From Acidimicrobiia bacterium (lineage in GTDB: Bacteria > Actinomycetota > Acidimicrobiia > Acidimicrobiales > AC-14), in assembly GCA_023265025.1 (NCBI GenBank), contig JAHFUP010000002.1, positions 62,001 to 126,000 on the forward strand: a stretch of 64,000 bases of DNA, given 5' to 3'. This document shows, one piece after another, positions 50,478 through 60,972 of this stretch. A program made the position numbers and the translations under genes. Below the pieces are notes generated by a model. It was not told where the DNA came from. It ran no database searches and saw only the letters and a program-made list of their open reading frames with translations. Positions within the stretch are counted from its first letter, which is position 1; each line of letters begins with the position of its first letter.

Positions 50478-51319
50478 GGGCACGAACCAGGCAGGAAACC
50501 AGTCGTGAGCGACGCGAGTTGGCCCGCGACGCCGGCTTCGGAGGGTTCTCGGTGACGAGCGTGCTGGCCGGCGTGCTGGTCGCCTACGGCGCCTTTGCCA
50601 TCCTCGCCGGTCTGGCTGCGGCTGCGGTCGATGCGCTGAACGTCGACACCGACATCACCACGGACTGGGCGCGCCTCGGCACGACCGGCGGGCTGATCGT
50701 CGCCGGCCTGATCTTCCTGTCGTACCTGCTCGGCGGCTATGTCGCCGGCCGGATGGCTCGCCGCAACGGGTTGGCCCACGGTGTGGGCGTCCTGGTCCTC
50801 GGTGTGGTGATCGTCGGTGGCGTCGCCGCGCTGGTACGCACGTCCTCCGCCCCCGACACCGTCGCCGCCAATCTGCGCTCCCTCGGCATCCCGACGAGCG
50901 CCGGCGAGTTCGGCGACGCCGGCACGATCGCCGGGATCGCCTCGCTGATCGCCCTCGCCGCCGGCGCCCTCCTCGGTGGTGCGCTGGGCGAGCGCTGGCA
51001 CGCCCGCCTGTTCGCCCGGGCCGCCGACCCCACCGTCGGCGCCCAGGCCGCCGCCGCCCGCCGGGCCGAGGAGGCCCGTACCACGGCCAACCTCGCGCTG
51101 GCCCGCTCCGAGGGCCGGGTCCGGGCGCATGAGCTCGACCGTGAGCGCGACCGCGACCGCACCGTCGCACAGGAGCAGGCGCTCGACGACGAGCGCGACC
51201 GCGTCGCCGCCCTCTCCGCAACTGGTGACGATCGGACAGGTTCTGACCTGTCGAACCGTCACCGGTTGCGGGGGCGGAAGGTCAGCCGGCCTCGGTCGCC
51301 GTCCGGGCGTACTGGGTGA
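50474..51319 (+). CDS. Four-helix membrane protein with charged cytoplasmic tail
   Basis: A 281-residue protein with hydrophobic segments at about 28-55, 72-95, 100-122 and 155-180, followed by a long Arg/Glu-rich tail (E-L-D-R-E-R-D-R-D-R) likely to be coiled-coil. The second segment carries G-G-Y-V-A-G-R-M-A-R. Its 3' end overlaps the end of the convergent ABC transporter gene by 38 bases. Function unknown. Confidence 0.75.
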   Translation: MRARTRQETSRERRELARDAGFGGFSVTSVLAGVLVAYGAFAILAGLAAAAVDALNVDTDITTDWARLGTTGGLIVAGLIFLSYLLGGYVAGRMARRNGLAHGVGVLVLGVVIVGGVAALVRTSSAPDTVAANLRSLGIPTSAGEFGDAGTIAGIASLIALAAGALLGGALGERWHARLFARAADPTVGAQAAAARRAEEARTTANLALARSEGRVRAHELDRERDRDRTVAQEQALDDERDRVAALSATGDDRTGSDLSNRHRLRGRKVSRPRSPSGRTG

Positions 51320-53165
51320 GGTACAGCTCCCGGTAGAGGCCCTCCCTGTCCACCAGCTCGACGTGGGTGCCGCGCTCGACGATGCGGCCGCCGTCGATCA
51401 CGAGTATCTGGTCGGCGGCCTGGATGGTCGAGAGCCGGTGGGCGATGACCAGCGACGTCCGGCCGGCGAGGGCCTCGGCCAGCGCCTGCTGGATGAGCAG
51501 CTCCGTCTCGGAATCGAGGTGGGCGGTTGCCTCGTCGAGGATGACGATGGCCGGGCTCTTGAGCAGCACCCGGGCGAGGGCGAGGCGCTGCTTCTCACCG
51601 CCTGAGAGCCGGTAGCCCCGCTCGCCGACGAGGGTGTCGTAGCCCTCGGGCAGCCCGGCGATGAGGTCGTGGATCCGGGCCGCCTTGCACACCGCCACCA
51701 GCTCCTCGTCGGTGGCGTCGGTCTTGGCATAGCGCAGGTTGGCCGCCACCGTGTCGTGGAACATGTGGGCGTCCTGGGTGACCATGCCGATGGCCGCGGC
51801 CAGGCTCTCGGACGTGAGGTGACGGACGTCGTGCCCGTCGATGCGGACCTCGCCGGCGGTGACGTCGTACAGGCGGGGCAGGAGGTACGAGAGCGTCGTC
51901 TTGCCGGCGCCGGTGGGGCCGACCAGGGCGATCATCTGCCCGGGCTCGGCCACGAAGGAGATGCCCCGGAGGACGGTGCCCGACGCGTCGGTGGAGAGCA
52001 CGGCGGAGGCGTCGGCCTCAAGGGAGGCGATCGAGACGGTGGACGGCGCCGGGTAGCGGAACCACACGTCGTCGTACTCGATGCGACCGACCGGATCGAT
52101 GAGGTCGTAGGCGCCGGGCGACTCCTCGATGGCGCGCGTCGCGTCGAGGACCTCGAAGACCCGCTCGAAGCTGACGATCGACGTCATGATGTCGACCTGT
52201 GCGTTGGTCAGCCGGGTCAGCGGGGTGTAAATCCGGGTGACGTAGACGGCGAGGGCGGTGAGGGTGCCCAGGGTGATCGAACCGCTGATGACCAGGCGGG
52301 TGCCCAGCCAGTAGACGCCGACGGTGCCGGCGGCGCCGAGCAGGGCGAGGGCCGAGAAGAACAGGCGGCCGTACATGGCGGTGCGGATGCCGATGTCTCG
52401 CACGCGGCCGGCCCGCTCGGCGAACTCGGCGGACTCACGGCGGGGGTGGCCGAAGAGCTTGACCAGCAGCGCGCCCGAGACGTTGAACCGCTCCGTCATG
52501 CCGGCGTTCATCACCGCGTCCAGCTGGAAGGACTCCCGGGTCAGCTTCTGCATCTGGCGGCCCACCCGCCGGGCGGGGAGGAGGAACACCGGGACGACGA
52601 GCAGGACGAGCACGGTGAGCCGCCACTCGAGCTGCACCATCACGAACAGCGTGACCGTCAGGTCGAGGACGTTCTGGAGCACGCTGCCGAGGGTGCCGGT
52701 AAACGCCTGCTGCGCGCCCATCACGTCGTTGTTCATCCGGCTGATCAGTGAGCCGGTCTGGGTCCGGGTGAAGAACGCCAGCGGCATGCCCTGGACGTGG
52801 TCGTACAGGGCCGAGCGGAGGTCGAAGATCAGGCCCTCGGCAATGCGGGCCGAAAGCCAGCGCTGGAGGATGTTGAGGCCGGCGTCGGCGAAGGCCAGCG
52901 ACAGGGCGAGGAGGGCCAGCTTGTCGAGGCCGCCCAGCCGGCGGGGCACCGCGTGGTGGTCGATGATGCTGCGGAATACCAGCGGCGGCAGGATGCCCAC
53001 GATCGAGCCGGCCAGGATCGTGAGCACGAAGACGACCAGGAGCCGGCGGTAATTCCGGGCGAACTCGAGGACCCGGCGGACGACGGCGCGGTCGACCGCC
53101 TTGCCGGCCACCAGCTCGGGATCCCGTCCCATCCGGTGGTGAAAGCCGTACCCGTAGCCGCGCAT
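51282..53165 (-). CDS. ABC exporter, fused permease and ATPase
   Basis: A 627-residue half-transporter. Residues about 45-340 form a six-helix exporter permease (F-R-S-I-I-D-H-H; L-I-S-R-M-N-N-D-V). The C-terminal ATPase has Walker A G-P-T-G-A-G-K-T-T, signature L-S-G-G-E-K-Q-R, Walker B V-I-L-D-E-A-T-A-H and H-loop I-A-H-R-L-S-T-I. Multidrug/lipid type; likely functions as a homodimer because no partner gene is adjacent. Substrate unknown. Confidence 0.94.
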   Translation of the reverse strand: MRGYGYGFHHRMGRDPELVAGKAVDRAVVRRVLEFARNYRRLLVVFVLTILAGSIVGILPPLVFRSIIDHHAVPRRLGGLDKLALLALSLAFADAGLNILQRWLSARIAEGLIFDLRSALYDHVQGMPLAFFTRTQTGSLISRMNNDVMGAQQAFTGTLGSVLQNVLDLTVTLFVMVQLEWRLTVLVLLVVPVFLLPARRVGRQMQKLTRESFQLDAVMNAGMTERFNVSGALLVKLFGHPRRESAEFAERAGRVRDIGIRTAMYGRLFFSALALLGAAGTVGVYWLGTRLVISGSITLGTLTALAVYVTRIYTPLTRLTNAQVDIMTSIVSFERVFEVLDATRAIEESPGAYDLIDPVGRIEYDDVWFRYPAPSTVSIASLEADASAVLSTDASGTVLRGISFVAEPGQMIALVGPTGAGKTTLSYLLPRLYDVTAGEVRIDGHDVRHLTSESLAAAIGMVTQDAHMFHDTVAANLRYAKTDATDEELVAVCKAARIHDLIAGLPEGYDTLVGERGYRLSGGEKQRLALARVLLKSPAIVILDEATAHLDSETELLIQQALAEALAGRTSLVIAHRLSTIQAADQILVIDGGRIVERGTHVELVDREGLYRELYLTQYARTATEAG

Positions 53166-53200
53166 CGCAGGCAGACGATAGGCGGTGCCCGCCGGCTATC

Positions 53201-53557
53201 TCAGAGCAGCACGATCCGTCTTGCGACAAGGGTGTCGGGGGCGCTCGGACGGCCGGTGACGTCGATCGACGCCCTCGCCACCAGGTCGGTGACGGCCGCC
53301 GGCGCCCCGGTCGAACGCACCACCTCGGTGCTGGTCGCCACCAGCACATTGGTGATGCCGGAGACCGGCTGGGCCAGGGTCACGATCCGGGCGCTGGCGG
53401 AGAACGCGCCGACGACGCCCCGGACTGTGACCTCCGGCGCGAGCGTGGTGGTCGTCGCCGGCGGCGGCGGGCCGGACTGGAAGTCGCCCGATGTGCAGGC
53501 GACCGGCAACAGCAGCGCGCCGAGGACCGCGAGGGCCCGGGGGAGCGGGGCCCTCAG
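53201..53557 (-). CDS. DUF5666-like lipoprotein, apparently starting at CTG
   Basis: A C-terminal OB-like domain (V-R-G-V-V-G-A-F-S-A-S-A; D-L-V-A-R-A-S-I-D-V-T-G-R) follows a Thr/Pro linker. To obtain a signal peptide (R-A-P-L-P-R-A-L-A-V-L-G-A-L-L-L, then P-V-A-C) translation must begin at the CTG that overlaps the preceding stop as CTGA. The nearest conventional start, a TTG 16 codons later, leaves only four residues before the lipobox Cys. About 118 residues with the CTG. Confidence 0.65.
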   Translation of the reverse strand: MRAPLPRALAVLGALLLPVACTSGDFQSGPPPPATTTTLAPEVTVRGVVGAFSASARIVTLAQPVSGITNVLVATSTEVVRSTGAPAAVTDLVARASIDVTGRPSAPDTLVARRIVLL

Positions 53558-53880
53558 CTGTCCGCCGGCGCCGCCGCCTTGGCGGCCTTCTTCGCCGGGG
53601 CCTTCTTCGCCGCCTTGGCCGGCGCCGCCTGGCCGTCGGCGTTCACCGGGGCCCCGTGGTGGTGCACGTGCGCCTCGCCGGCGTGCTCGCCCTCGAAGTT
53701 CTCGTGCGGGTGGTGGCTGTGGGTCATGGCGGCGTGGTCGTGCTCGTGCTCGTGCGCCGAGCTGAGGTGCTCGAAGCCGCCGGACCCCTCCTGGAAGTTG
53801 TGGGTGACGTGGTAGTGCCGGTGGTTGTGGACCAGGGCCTCGTGATCGTGAGGCTCCCAGTTGTTCCCGTCGTTGGACAT
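53554..53880 (-). CDS. Histidine-rich protein with Lys/Ala-rich tail
   Basis: A 108-residue protein: N-terminal W-E-P-H-D-H-E-A-L-V-H-N-H-R-H-Y-H, more His clusters (H-E-H-E-H-D-H; H-S-H-H-P-H) and a histone-like tail (A-K-K-A-P-A-K-K-A-A-K). About one fifth of residues are His. No signal peptide. Probably binds metal; the basic tail could bind nucleic acid. A GGGAGC ribosome binding site precedes the ATG. Confidence 0.75.
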   Translation of the reverse strand: MSNDGNNWEPHDHEALVHNHRHYHVTHNFQEGSGGFEHLSSAHEHEHDHAAMTHSHHPHENFEGEHAGEAHVHHHGAPVNADGQAAPAKAAKKAPAKKAAKAAAPADS

Positions 53881-53989
53881 GTGTGCTCCCTGGGTCTGGG
53901 GGTGCCCCATCATTGCTCCGCCGGCGTCGTCAGGTGCTGATGCCGGCTCATCGGGCAAACGGGGTAGGCACCCGGTACCGTTGTGGATC

Positions 53990-54463
53990 GTGGTGACGGC
54001 GACTGCTGTCTGGTTGGACGAGAGAGAGATGGAGGCGTGGCAGGCGTTCCTGCGCGCCAGCATCCGGCTCATGGAGCGGCTCGACGCCGAGCTGGAGCCC
54101 CACGGCCTCTCCCTTGCCGACTACGAGATCCTCGTGCACCTCTCGGCCGAGCCCGCCGGCGAGCTGCGGATGACCGAGCTGGCGGCCCGCACCCTCGTGT
54201 CCCGCAGCGGCCTGACCCGCCGGCTCGACCGGCTGGTGGAGTCCGGGCTGGTGGCGCGGCGCAGCTGCCCGACCGACCGGCGGGGCGTGTTCGCCGTGCT
54301 CACCGACGCCGGCTGCCTCCGGCTCGAGCAGGCCGCGCCCACCCACGTCGCGGGTGTCCGCCGGCACTTCCTCTCCCAGCTCGAGGGGCAGGACCTGGGG
54401 GAGTTCGCCGCGTCCCTCAACGCGGTCGTCCAGAGCTCGGTCTCCCCGGGCCTCAGCGCCTGA
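53990..54463 (+). CDS. MarR-family regulator
   Basis: A 157-residue winged-helix regulator: L-S-L-A-D-Y-E-I-L-V-H-L-S, M-T-E-L-A-A-R-T-L-V-S-R-S-G-L-T-R-R-L-D-R-L-V-E-S-G and the wing R-R-S-C-P-T-D-R-R-G. Two adjacent GTG codons could start it; an ATG 13 codons later is also possible. It overlaps the hydrolase gene downstream and is divergent from the His-rich gene. Confidence 0.9.
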   Translation: MVTATAVWLDEREMEAWQAFLRASIRLMERLDAELEPHGLSLADYEILVHLSAEPAGELRMTELAARTLVSRSGLTRRLDRLVESGLVARRSCPTDRRGVFAVLTDAGCLRLEQAAPTHVAGVRRHFLSQLEGQDLGEFAASLNAVVQSSVSPGLSA

Positions 54464-55308
54464 GCCGCTGGCCCCGCCGGGCGGGCGCCGGCATCCTCGC
54501 GGCCGCGATCGCGGCGTGGTTCACGCTGAACGCCTACGCCGCGGTCAAGCTGGCCCGGGGCGGCGTCGACGTGCGCCAGACGCCGGACCCCGGCTCGTTG
54601 GGCCTTGCGTTCGAGAACGTCACCTACGGCGACGGGCTGCAGGCGTGGTATGTCGCGGGCGAAGCGGGGCGTCCGGTGATCGTGGTGGTGCACGGCTACG
54701 GCGGGAACCGCACCGCCACCGTCGAGGTCGGCCCGCCGCTGCACCGGCTCGGCTACGGCCTGCTGTTCGTCGACCTGGGCTACGTGTCGGGCGCCCGCCG
54801 CTACGGGGGCGGGCAGCGGGAGGCGGACGAGGTGGCCGACGCCGTCCGGTGGGTCGACGAGACGCGCCACGTGCCGGCGGTCCTGCTCTCGTTCTCGGGC
54901 GGGGCCTTCGCGTCCCTGGCCGCGGTGGCGAGGGGCGCCCGGCCGGCGGCCATCGTGGCTGACAGCGGCTTCGTCGGTTTCCGGAGCGTCGTGGCCTTCC
55001 GGGCCCACGTGCCCCGGGTGGTCACCGGTCTCCTGCCCGTGCTGTACCCGTTCGTCAGCGGCGGCGGCCACGCGATCGACGTCGCCCGGGAGCTCGGCGA
55101 CCGCCCCTTCGGTGTGCCGGCGTTCGTCATCCAGGGCACCGGCGACCGCACCATCCCGCCGGCCGACGGCCCCCGCCTGGCCCGCCTCACCGGCGGCCGG
55201 CTTTGGCTGCTGCCCGGCGTGGCCCATACCAAGGCGTTCGACGCCGACCGCGCCGAGTACGTGCACCGGGTCGACGAGTTCGTTCGCTCCGTTGTGGCAG
55301 TCGGCTAG
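54460..55308 (+). CDS. Membrane-anchored alpha/beta hydrolase, apparently starting at CTG
   Basis: About 282 residues. N-terminal signal anchor (R-W-P-R-R, then A-G-I-L-A-A-A-I-A-A-W-F), V-V-V-H-G-Y-G-G-N, the nucleophile segment L-L-S-F-S-G-G-A and a C-terminal G-V-A-H-T-K-A-F His. The anchor is in frame only if the CTG overlapping the MarR stop (CTGA) is used; no ATG, GTG or TTG lies between it and the MarR-coding shadow. Extracytoplasmic esterase or dipeptidyl-type hydrolase. Confidence 0.8.
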   Translation: MSRWPRRAGAGILAAAIAAWFTLNAYAAVKLARGGVDVRQTPDPGSLGLAFENVTYGDGLQAWYVAGEAGRPVIVVVHGYGGNRTATVEVGPPLHRLGYGLLFVDLGYVSGARRYGGGQREADEVADAVRWVDETRHVPAVLLSFSGGAFASLAAVARGARPAAIVADSGFVGFRSVVAFRAHVPRVVTGLLPVLYPFVSGGGHAIDVARELGDRPFGVPAFVIQGTGDRTIPPADGPRLARLTGGRLWLLPGVAHTKAFDADRAEYVHRVDEFVRSVVAVG

Positions 55309-55322
55309 GTGCCGCCGGTCGG

Positions 55323-55925
55323 TCAGGGACCGAGCAGCGTCGGGATCGACAGCGGGGGCAGGAGCGAGAGCGGCGGCGCGGTGGACGTGGTGGTGGCCGG
55401 CGCCGCCGTCGTGGGCGGCGTGGTCGGCGCCGGCGTGACCGGCGAGCTGGTCGCCGGCGGGATGCTCACTCTCGACGTGGGAGGCGGCGCCGGCTCGGCG
55501 GTGGTGGCGGTCGGCGGGGCCGCGGTGGTGGCCGGCGCATGCTGGGTGGTCGTGGCGACGGCGGGCGTGCTGGGTACCGACGCTGCCGGGGTCGGCACCG
55601 GCGCGGGCCCGGCGACGGTGGTGGACGTCGTCGAGCTCGTCCCGACCGGGTCGGTCGCCCCGCCGGCGGTGAAGAAACTCCCGACCAGCGACGACGAGGT
55701 GGTGCTCGATACGCCGCCCGAGCTCAGCTGCGGTCTGGTGGCGTTCGCCAGCGGGGTCTGGCGTGAGGAGTCACGGGAGGTCGCGGCCACGAGGAGCACG
55801 CCCATCGCGAGGGCCACGCCCGCAGCGATCAGCCCGTTGACCCGGGCCGTGCTGCTCTGGGCGTACCACCACATCCGGAGCCGGTCCCGCGCCGGTGTAC
55901 GGCCGAATGCCGTCTTCCTCCCCAT
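55323..55925 (-). CDS. Thr/Pro/Ser-rich single-pass membrane protein
   Basis: A 200-residue protein: basic N-terminus, one membrane helix at about 30-50, then a low-complexity external region dominated by T-T-x-P and A-P-T-T repeats. Resembles the extracellular tail of the adjacent kinase and may be a stalk or mucin-like wall protein. Lies 35 bases after the kinase stop on the same strand. Confidence 0.65.
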   Translation of the reverse strand: MGRKTAFGRTPARDRLRMWWYAQSSTARVNGLIAAGVALAMGVLLVAATSRDSSRQTPLANATRPQLSSGGVSSTTSSSLVGSFFTAGGATDPVGTSSTTSTTVAGPAPVPTPAASVPSTPAVATTTQHAPATTAAPPTATTAEPAPPPTSRVSIPPATSSPVTPAPTTPPTTAAPATTTSTAPPLSLLPPLSIPTLLGP

Positions 55926-55960
55926 GGATGGAGGCAAACGCTAGCGCTGCCGGCGGCACG

Positions 55961-57445
<1,485 letters not shown>

Positions 57446-57540
57446 GCCGGTAGCCTATGGCCCAGCTTCCCCGCCTCCTGCCGCACCGTGCGAAGCTCGT
57501 CCCGGGACTTCGGTGGGCGCTCGCCCGGACAGGGGACAGG

Positions 57541-58686
57541 ATGGCCATCAGAGGGCACGGGAGGCGGTGGCTGGCGGCAGGGGTGGGCGCCCTGGTGGCC
57601 CTGGGCGCGGCGGCGGCCGGCGCCGGCGCCAGCAACGACCGGTTCTTCGCCGACCAGTGGAATCTGACGCAGATCGGGGCTCCCGACGCCTGGAAAGTGA
57701 CGACCGGGTCCGGCATCCTCATCGGCATCGTCGACTCCGGTGTCGACGCCGGCCACCCCGACCTGGCCGGCAAGATCGACGCCCAGGCCGACTGCATCGG
57801 CGGCTCCTGTCGTGAAGGCAGCGCCCGGGACAGCGACGGCCACGGCACCGTGGTGGCGGGCATCGCCGCGGCCAAGACCGACAACGGCGCCGGCATCGCC
57901 GGCGTGGCGCCCGACGCTCACCTCGTGATCGCCCGCGTCCTCGGGCCGGACGGAGGCGGCTTCACCGAGGACATCAACCGGGCCATCCAGTGGGTCGTCG
58001 ACAAGGGTGCCCGCGTCGTCAACCTCAGCCTGGGCGAGCCCGACCTGGTCATCGTCTCGCGTCTCGGCACGCCCCTGCGCCCGGGTATCGAGTACGCCTG
58101 GAGCCGGGGGGCCATCCCCGTGCTGGCGGCCGGCAACTACGAGGACCTGAGCGCCAAGGGGAGCGCCAACTACGGCGACATGCACGCCGTGGTCGTGGGG
58201 TCGACCGACAACAAGGGCCGCGTGCCCGGCTACTCCACGTCGCTGGGCAACGCCATGTGGGGTCTCGTCGCCCCCGGCGGCACCGGCGACGGCCCCGGCC
58301 AGGACATCATCTCGCCCCTCCCCGGCGGCCGGTACGGGTGGGCGGCGGGGACGTCGATGGCCGCCCCACACGTCAGCGGCGCGCTCGCCCTGCTGCTGTC
58401 CCAGGGCCTGGCCCCGTCAGCGGCGGTCGACCGGTTGCTCGGCACCCTCGACCACTCGGTGCCCTGCGGGCTGGGGTGTCGGGGCCGGCTCGACCTTCGG
58501 GCCGCGGTCACCGCCCCCGCGGCTCCCTCGACGACGACGGCGCCGGGTCCGGTGGGATCCCTGGCGTTGCCGGCGTCCGGCGACGAGGACGACGATCTGG
58601 GGCTCGTGCTGCCGGGCGTCGCCATTGCCCTTGCCCTGCTGGCGGCCGGCGCCACGGTGGGGACATGGCGGCGGACGTCCGGCTGA
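57541..58686 (+). CDS. Subtilisin-family (S8) serine protease with LPASG-membrane tail
   Basis: A 381-residue exported protease with catalytic D65 (V-D-S-G-V-D), H101 (D-G-H-G-T) and S272 (G-T-S-M-A-A-P), and oxyanion N199. The signal sequence is at 8-30; there is no long prodomain. The C-terminus has L-P-A-S-G (343-347), an acidic patch, a hydrophobic helix (354-375) and W-R-R, like a sortase sorting signal or a mycosin-type membrane anchor. The ATG is chosen for GGGGACAGG just upstream; a frame 28 codons longer exists. Confidence 0.92.
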   Translation: MAIRGHGRRWLAAGVGALVALGAAAAGAGASNDRFFADQWNLTQIGAPDAWKVTTGSGILIGIVDSGVDAGHPDLAGKIDAQADCIGGSCREGSARDSDGHGTVVAGIAAAKTDNGAGIAGVAPDAHLVIARVLGPDGGGFTEDINRAIQWVVDKGARVVNLSLGEPDLVIVSRLGTPLRPGIEYAWSRGAIPVLAAGNYEDLSAKGSANYGDMHAVVVGSTDNKGRVPGYSTSLGNAMWGLVAPGGTGDGPGQDIISPLPGGRYGWAAGTSMAAPHVSGALALLLSQGLAPSAAVDRLLGTLDHSVPCGLGCRGRLDLRAAVTAPAAPSTTTAPGPVGSLALPASGDEDDDLGLVLPGVAIALALLAAGATVGTWRRTSG

Positions 58687-58687
58687 C

Positions 58688-58981
58688 TCACCCGGCCGGG
58701 TCGACCTCGGGCGCCACGCGGACCACCACACTGCGCAGCACCATTCCCCGTTCCTCGGTCAGGGCGCGGAATCGCAGCGAGACCTCACCCGTCCGGGCGC
58801 CCTCGACCTCGGCCCGGAACCGGAAGTGCCGCTCCTCGCCCCGGACGGACTCGGTGAGGAGGGTCACGCCGGGGGGTGGGTCGGCCAGGTGCCAGGACGT
58901 GCCATTGCGCTCCGGCATCGACACCTCGAAGAGGCAGCCGGCGACGACCCACACCACCGCCTCGGTGCCGTCGCTCCCCAT
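58688..58981 (-). CDS. Chagasin-like (I42) protease-inhibitor-type protein
   Basis: A 97-residue beta-rich protein with N-G-T-S-W, P-P-P-G-V-T-L-L and F-R-F-R-A plus S-L-R-F-R-A, matching the chagasin/I42 loop order (N-P-T-T-G-Y-S-W in the family) only loosely. No signal peptide. It converges on the subtilisin gene, ending one base from it. Alternative: a generic Ig-like domain. Confidence 0.55.
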   Translation of the reverse strand: MGSDGTEAVVWVVAGCLFEVSMPERNGTSWHLADPPPGVTLLTESVRGEERHFRFRAEVEGARTGEVSLRFRALTEERGMVLRSVVVRVAPEVDPAG

Positions 58982-59014
58982 GGGGCGCGACGCTACCGAT
59001 GCCGCCGCCGGTCC

Positions 59015-59587
59015 CTATCGGCGCGCCGACGACTGAAAAGCGTTTCGGGCTTCGGGCGGGCTGAGCACCACCGCGACGCGGGCGGCGAACGTCGCCGCGA
59101 CGCGCTCGCACCCGTCGAACCCGTTGACGCTCTTCGAGTAGAGGTTGAGCCCGCCGATGGCGACGCCCCGGGTGGCCAGGGGGACGGAGAGGCAGCTCCG
59201 AATACCGTGCGTCGCCGCGGCCGCACGGAATTCCGGCCACGCCGACGCGTCGGCGATCGATTCGACGATGAAGACCCGCAGTGACGCGATGGCGTCGAAG
59301 CAGGGCCCGCGCCCCGCCAGCTGCTGGGCCTGATCGAGCTGGTACGCCGCAGCACCGGTGCAGACCTCGCCGTCTGCGCCGAGCCGGCCGAGCAAGGCCA
59401 CGCCGGCCGCGTCACACCTGCCGATGGTCGCGAGGGCCAGCTGAACCACCCGAAGCAGCTTCTTCCGGGTGGACCACATCGCCACTTCGGGCTGCGCCAA
59501 CATGGCCAAGCCCCGAGCCAGCTGGTCGGCCGCGTCGGCCTCTGTCGCTCCTCCTGCGCCACGCGCCGGTGGCCGAGGACTCCCCAT
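59015..59587 (-). CDS. GAF-domain protein
   Basis: A 190-residue protein: a helical lead, then a GAF domain (C-D-A-A-G-V-A-L-L; G-P-C-F-D-A-I; P-E-F-R-A-A-A-A; S-C-L-S-V-P-L; G-G-L-N-L-Y-S) occupying residues about 50-185. It lacks an ANTAR or effector domain and may be a stand-alone ligand-binding regulator. The downstream ATG is preferred over a 24-codon longer frame. Confidence 0.82.
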   Translation of the reverse strand: MGSPRPPARGAGGATEADAADQLARGLAMLAQPEVAMWSTRKKLLRVVQLALATIGRCDAAGVALLGRLGADGEVCTGAAAYQLDQAQQLAGRGPCFDAIASLRVFIVESIADASAWPEFRAAAATHGIRSCLSVPLATRGVAIGGLNLYSKSVNGFDGCERVAATFAARVAVVLSPPEARNAFQSSARR

Positions 59588-59845
59588 ACCACCCAGCTTC
59601 CTCGGCCCGGCCGGTCCGGCGGTAGAGCAACATGTCCCATTCAGGCGACGCGCTCGCACCTGTTCACGCCGAAGTGACGTCGAAGCCGTCCTTCATCGTG
59701 TCGCACGGCATCATCGCGGCCGGTACACGTGAATCGCGGTGCCAGCCGGAAAGATACGAGCTTCGATCAGGTTGAGCCGGAGCGGCTTGGGCAGCTCGCT
59801 GAAGAGGCCGGTTCCTACGGCCGCGTCTGTCGCACCGAAGGCGCG

Positions 59846-60280
59846 TCAGCGGCTCGGTCGGGCCGCGAGGGCGAGGACGACGACAGCCAGGCACAGCGCA
59901 GGGTTCAGGCCGAACGCGGCGACGCCGCCGGGGTCCACGCCTGACTCGTCGGCGAAGGCCGACGCGAGGAACATGCCCGACACAGCGGCGAACAGGCCGA
60001 AGAGCAGGGTCAGTCCGATGCGGGCACCCGTCCGTCCCCGACGCAGCATGACGCCCAGAAGGATACCCGCGGCTGCGCTCGCCAGCACGATGGCGCCGGC
60101 CACGGCCAAGCTGCCACCGATGAACTCGGCGAACCCTTCGACGTCGACAGTCGTGTCGCTCTCCCGCCCCGACAACAGGAGCATCACGCCCACAACGATC
60201 AGGCCGGATGCGGGAAGCGCCCAGAGCACGGAGAGCACGATCGCCACCGTGACCCCGGCCCGGCCCGAGGTTCGTCCCAT
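59846..60280 (-). CDS. Four-helix membrane protein
   Basis: A 144-residue protein with four hydrophobic segments, two of them Gly/Ala-rich, and a short acidic loop (G-R-E-S-D-T-T-V-D-V-E). No family recognised. Divergent from the RibD-like gene with 22 bases between starts; the upstream 186 bases on its 3' side hold nothing identifiable. Confidence 0.68.
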   Translation of the reverse strand: MGRTSGRAGVTVAIVLSVLWALPASGLIVVGVMLLLSGRESDTTVDVEGFAEFIGGSLAVAGAIVLASAAAGILLGVMLRRGRTGARIGLTLLFGLFAAVSGMFLASAFADESGVDPGGVAAFGLNPALCLAVVVLALAARPSR

Positions 60281-60302
60281 GGCGCAAAGATAGGAGCGAG
60301 AG

Positions 60303-60905
60303 ATGTCCTCGACGGTCCTGTACATGTCGATGTCCCTCGACGGCTTCATCGCCGGGCCCAACGAAAGGCCGGACAACGGCCTCGGCGACGGGGGAGAGCG
60401 GCTTCACGAGTGGTGCTTGCCAGGCGGCGCGGACGACCACGCGGCAGCCATCGGGCGACTGCGAGGCGTGAACCGCGCCATCTACGAGGACTTCATGTCC
60501 ACCGGCGCCGTGGTCGCCGGACGTGGGACCTTCGAGCCCGCCGGCGGCTGGGGAGGCGACCATCACGACGGTGTGCCCATCTACATCCTCAGCCGCGGTC
60601 CGGCTCCCACCTGGGCCGCCGAATGGCCTGCGGTGCACTATGTCAGCAGCTTGGCGGCCGGGGTGGGAGACGCCAAGCACGCGGCCGGCGACAAGAACGT
60701 GCTGGTCCACGGGGCGGGCATCGCGCAGCTTGCCCTCACCGCCGGCCTCCTCGACGAGCTCGAGATCCACCTCGTCCCGGTCCTCATGGGCGATGGGCGC
60801 CGGCTGTTCGAACACCTCGGCGTCGAACCGCGCGAGCTGGAGAGAGTCAGGGTTCTCGAAGGAGAGGCCGGCGTCACCCACCTCCGCTACCGCGTCCGCC
60901 GCTGA
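60303..60905 (+). CDS. Dihydrofolate-reductase-like (RibD C-terminal) protein
   Basis: A 200-residue protein: M-S-M-S-L-D-G-F-I-A-G-P, G-R-G-T-F-E, I-L-S-R-G and V-L-V-H-G-A-G-I-A-Q are the standard motifs of the RibD_C/YyaP family of NADPH reductases. Substrate not known. GGAG lies a few bases before the ATG. Confidence 0.9.
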   Translation: MSSTVLYMSMSLDGFIAGPNERPDNGLGDGGERLHEWCLPGGADDHAAAIGRLRGVNRAIYEDFMSTGAVVAGRGTFEPAGGWGGDHHDGVPIYILSRGPAPTWAAEWPAVHYVSSLAAGVGDAKHAAGDKNVLVHGAGIAQLALTAGLLDELEIHLVPVLMGDGRRLFEHLGVEPRELERVRVLEGEAGVTHLRYRVRR

Positions 60906-60972
60906 AGGGACGCCGCACCGGCGATCGCCGCCTGGCTGCCACATCGCCAGGCTGAGCGACGCCGGCCCGCGC

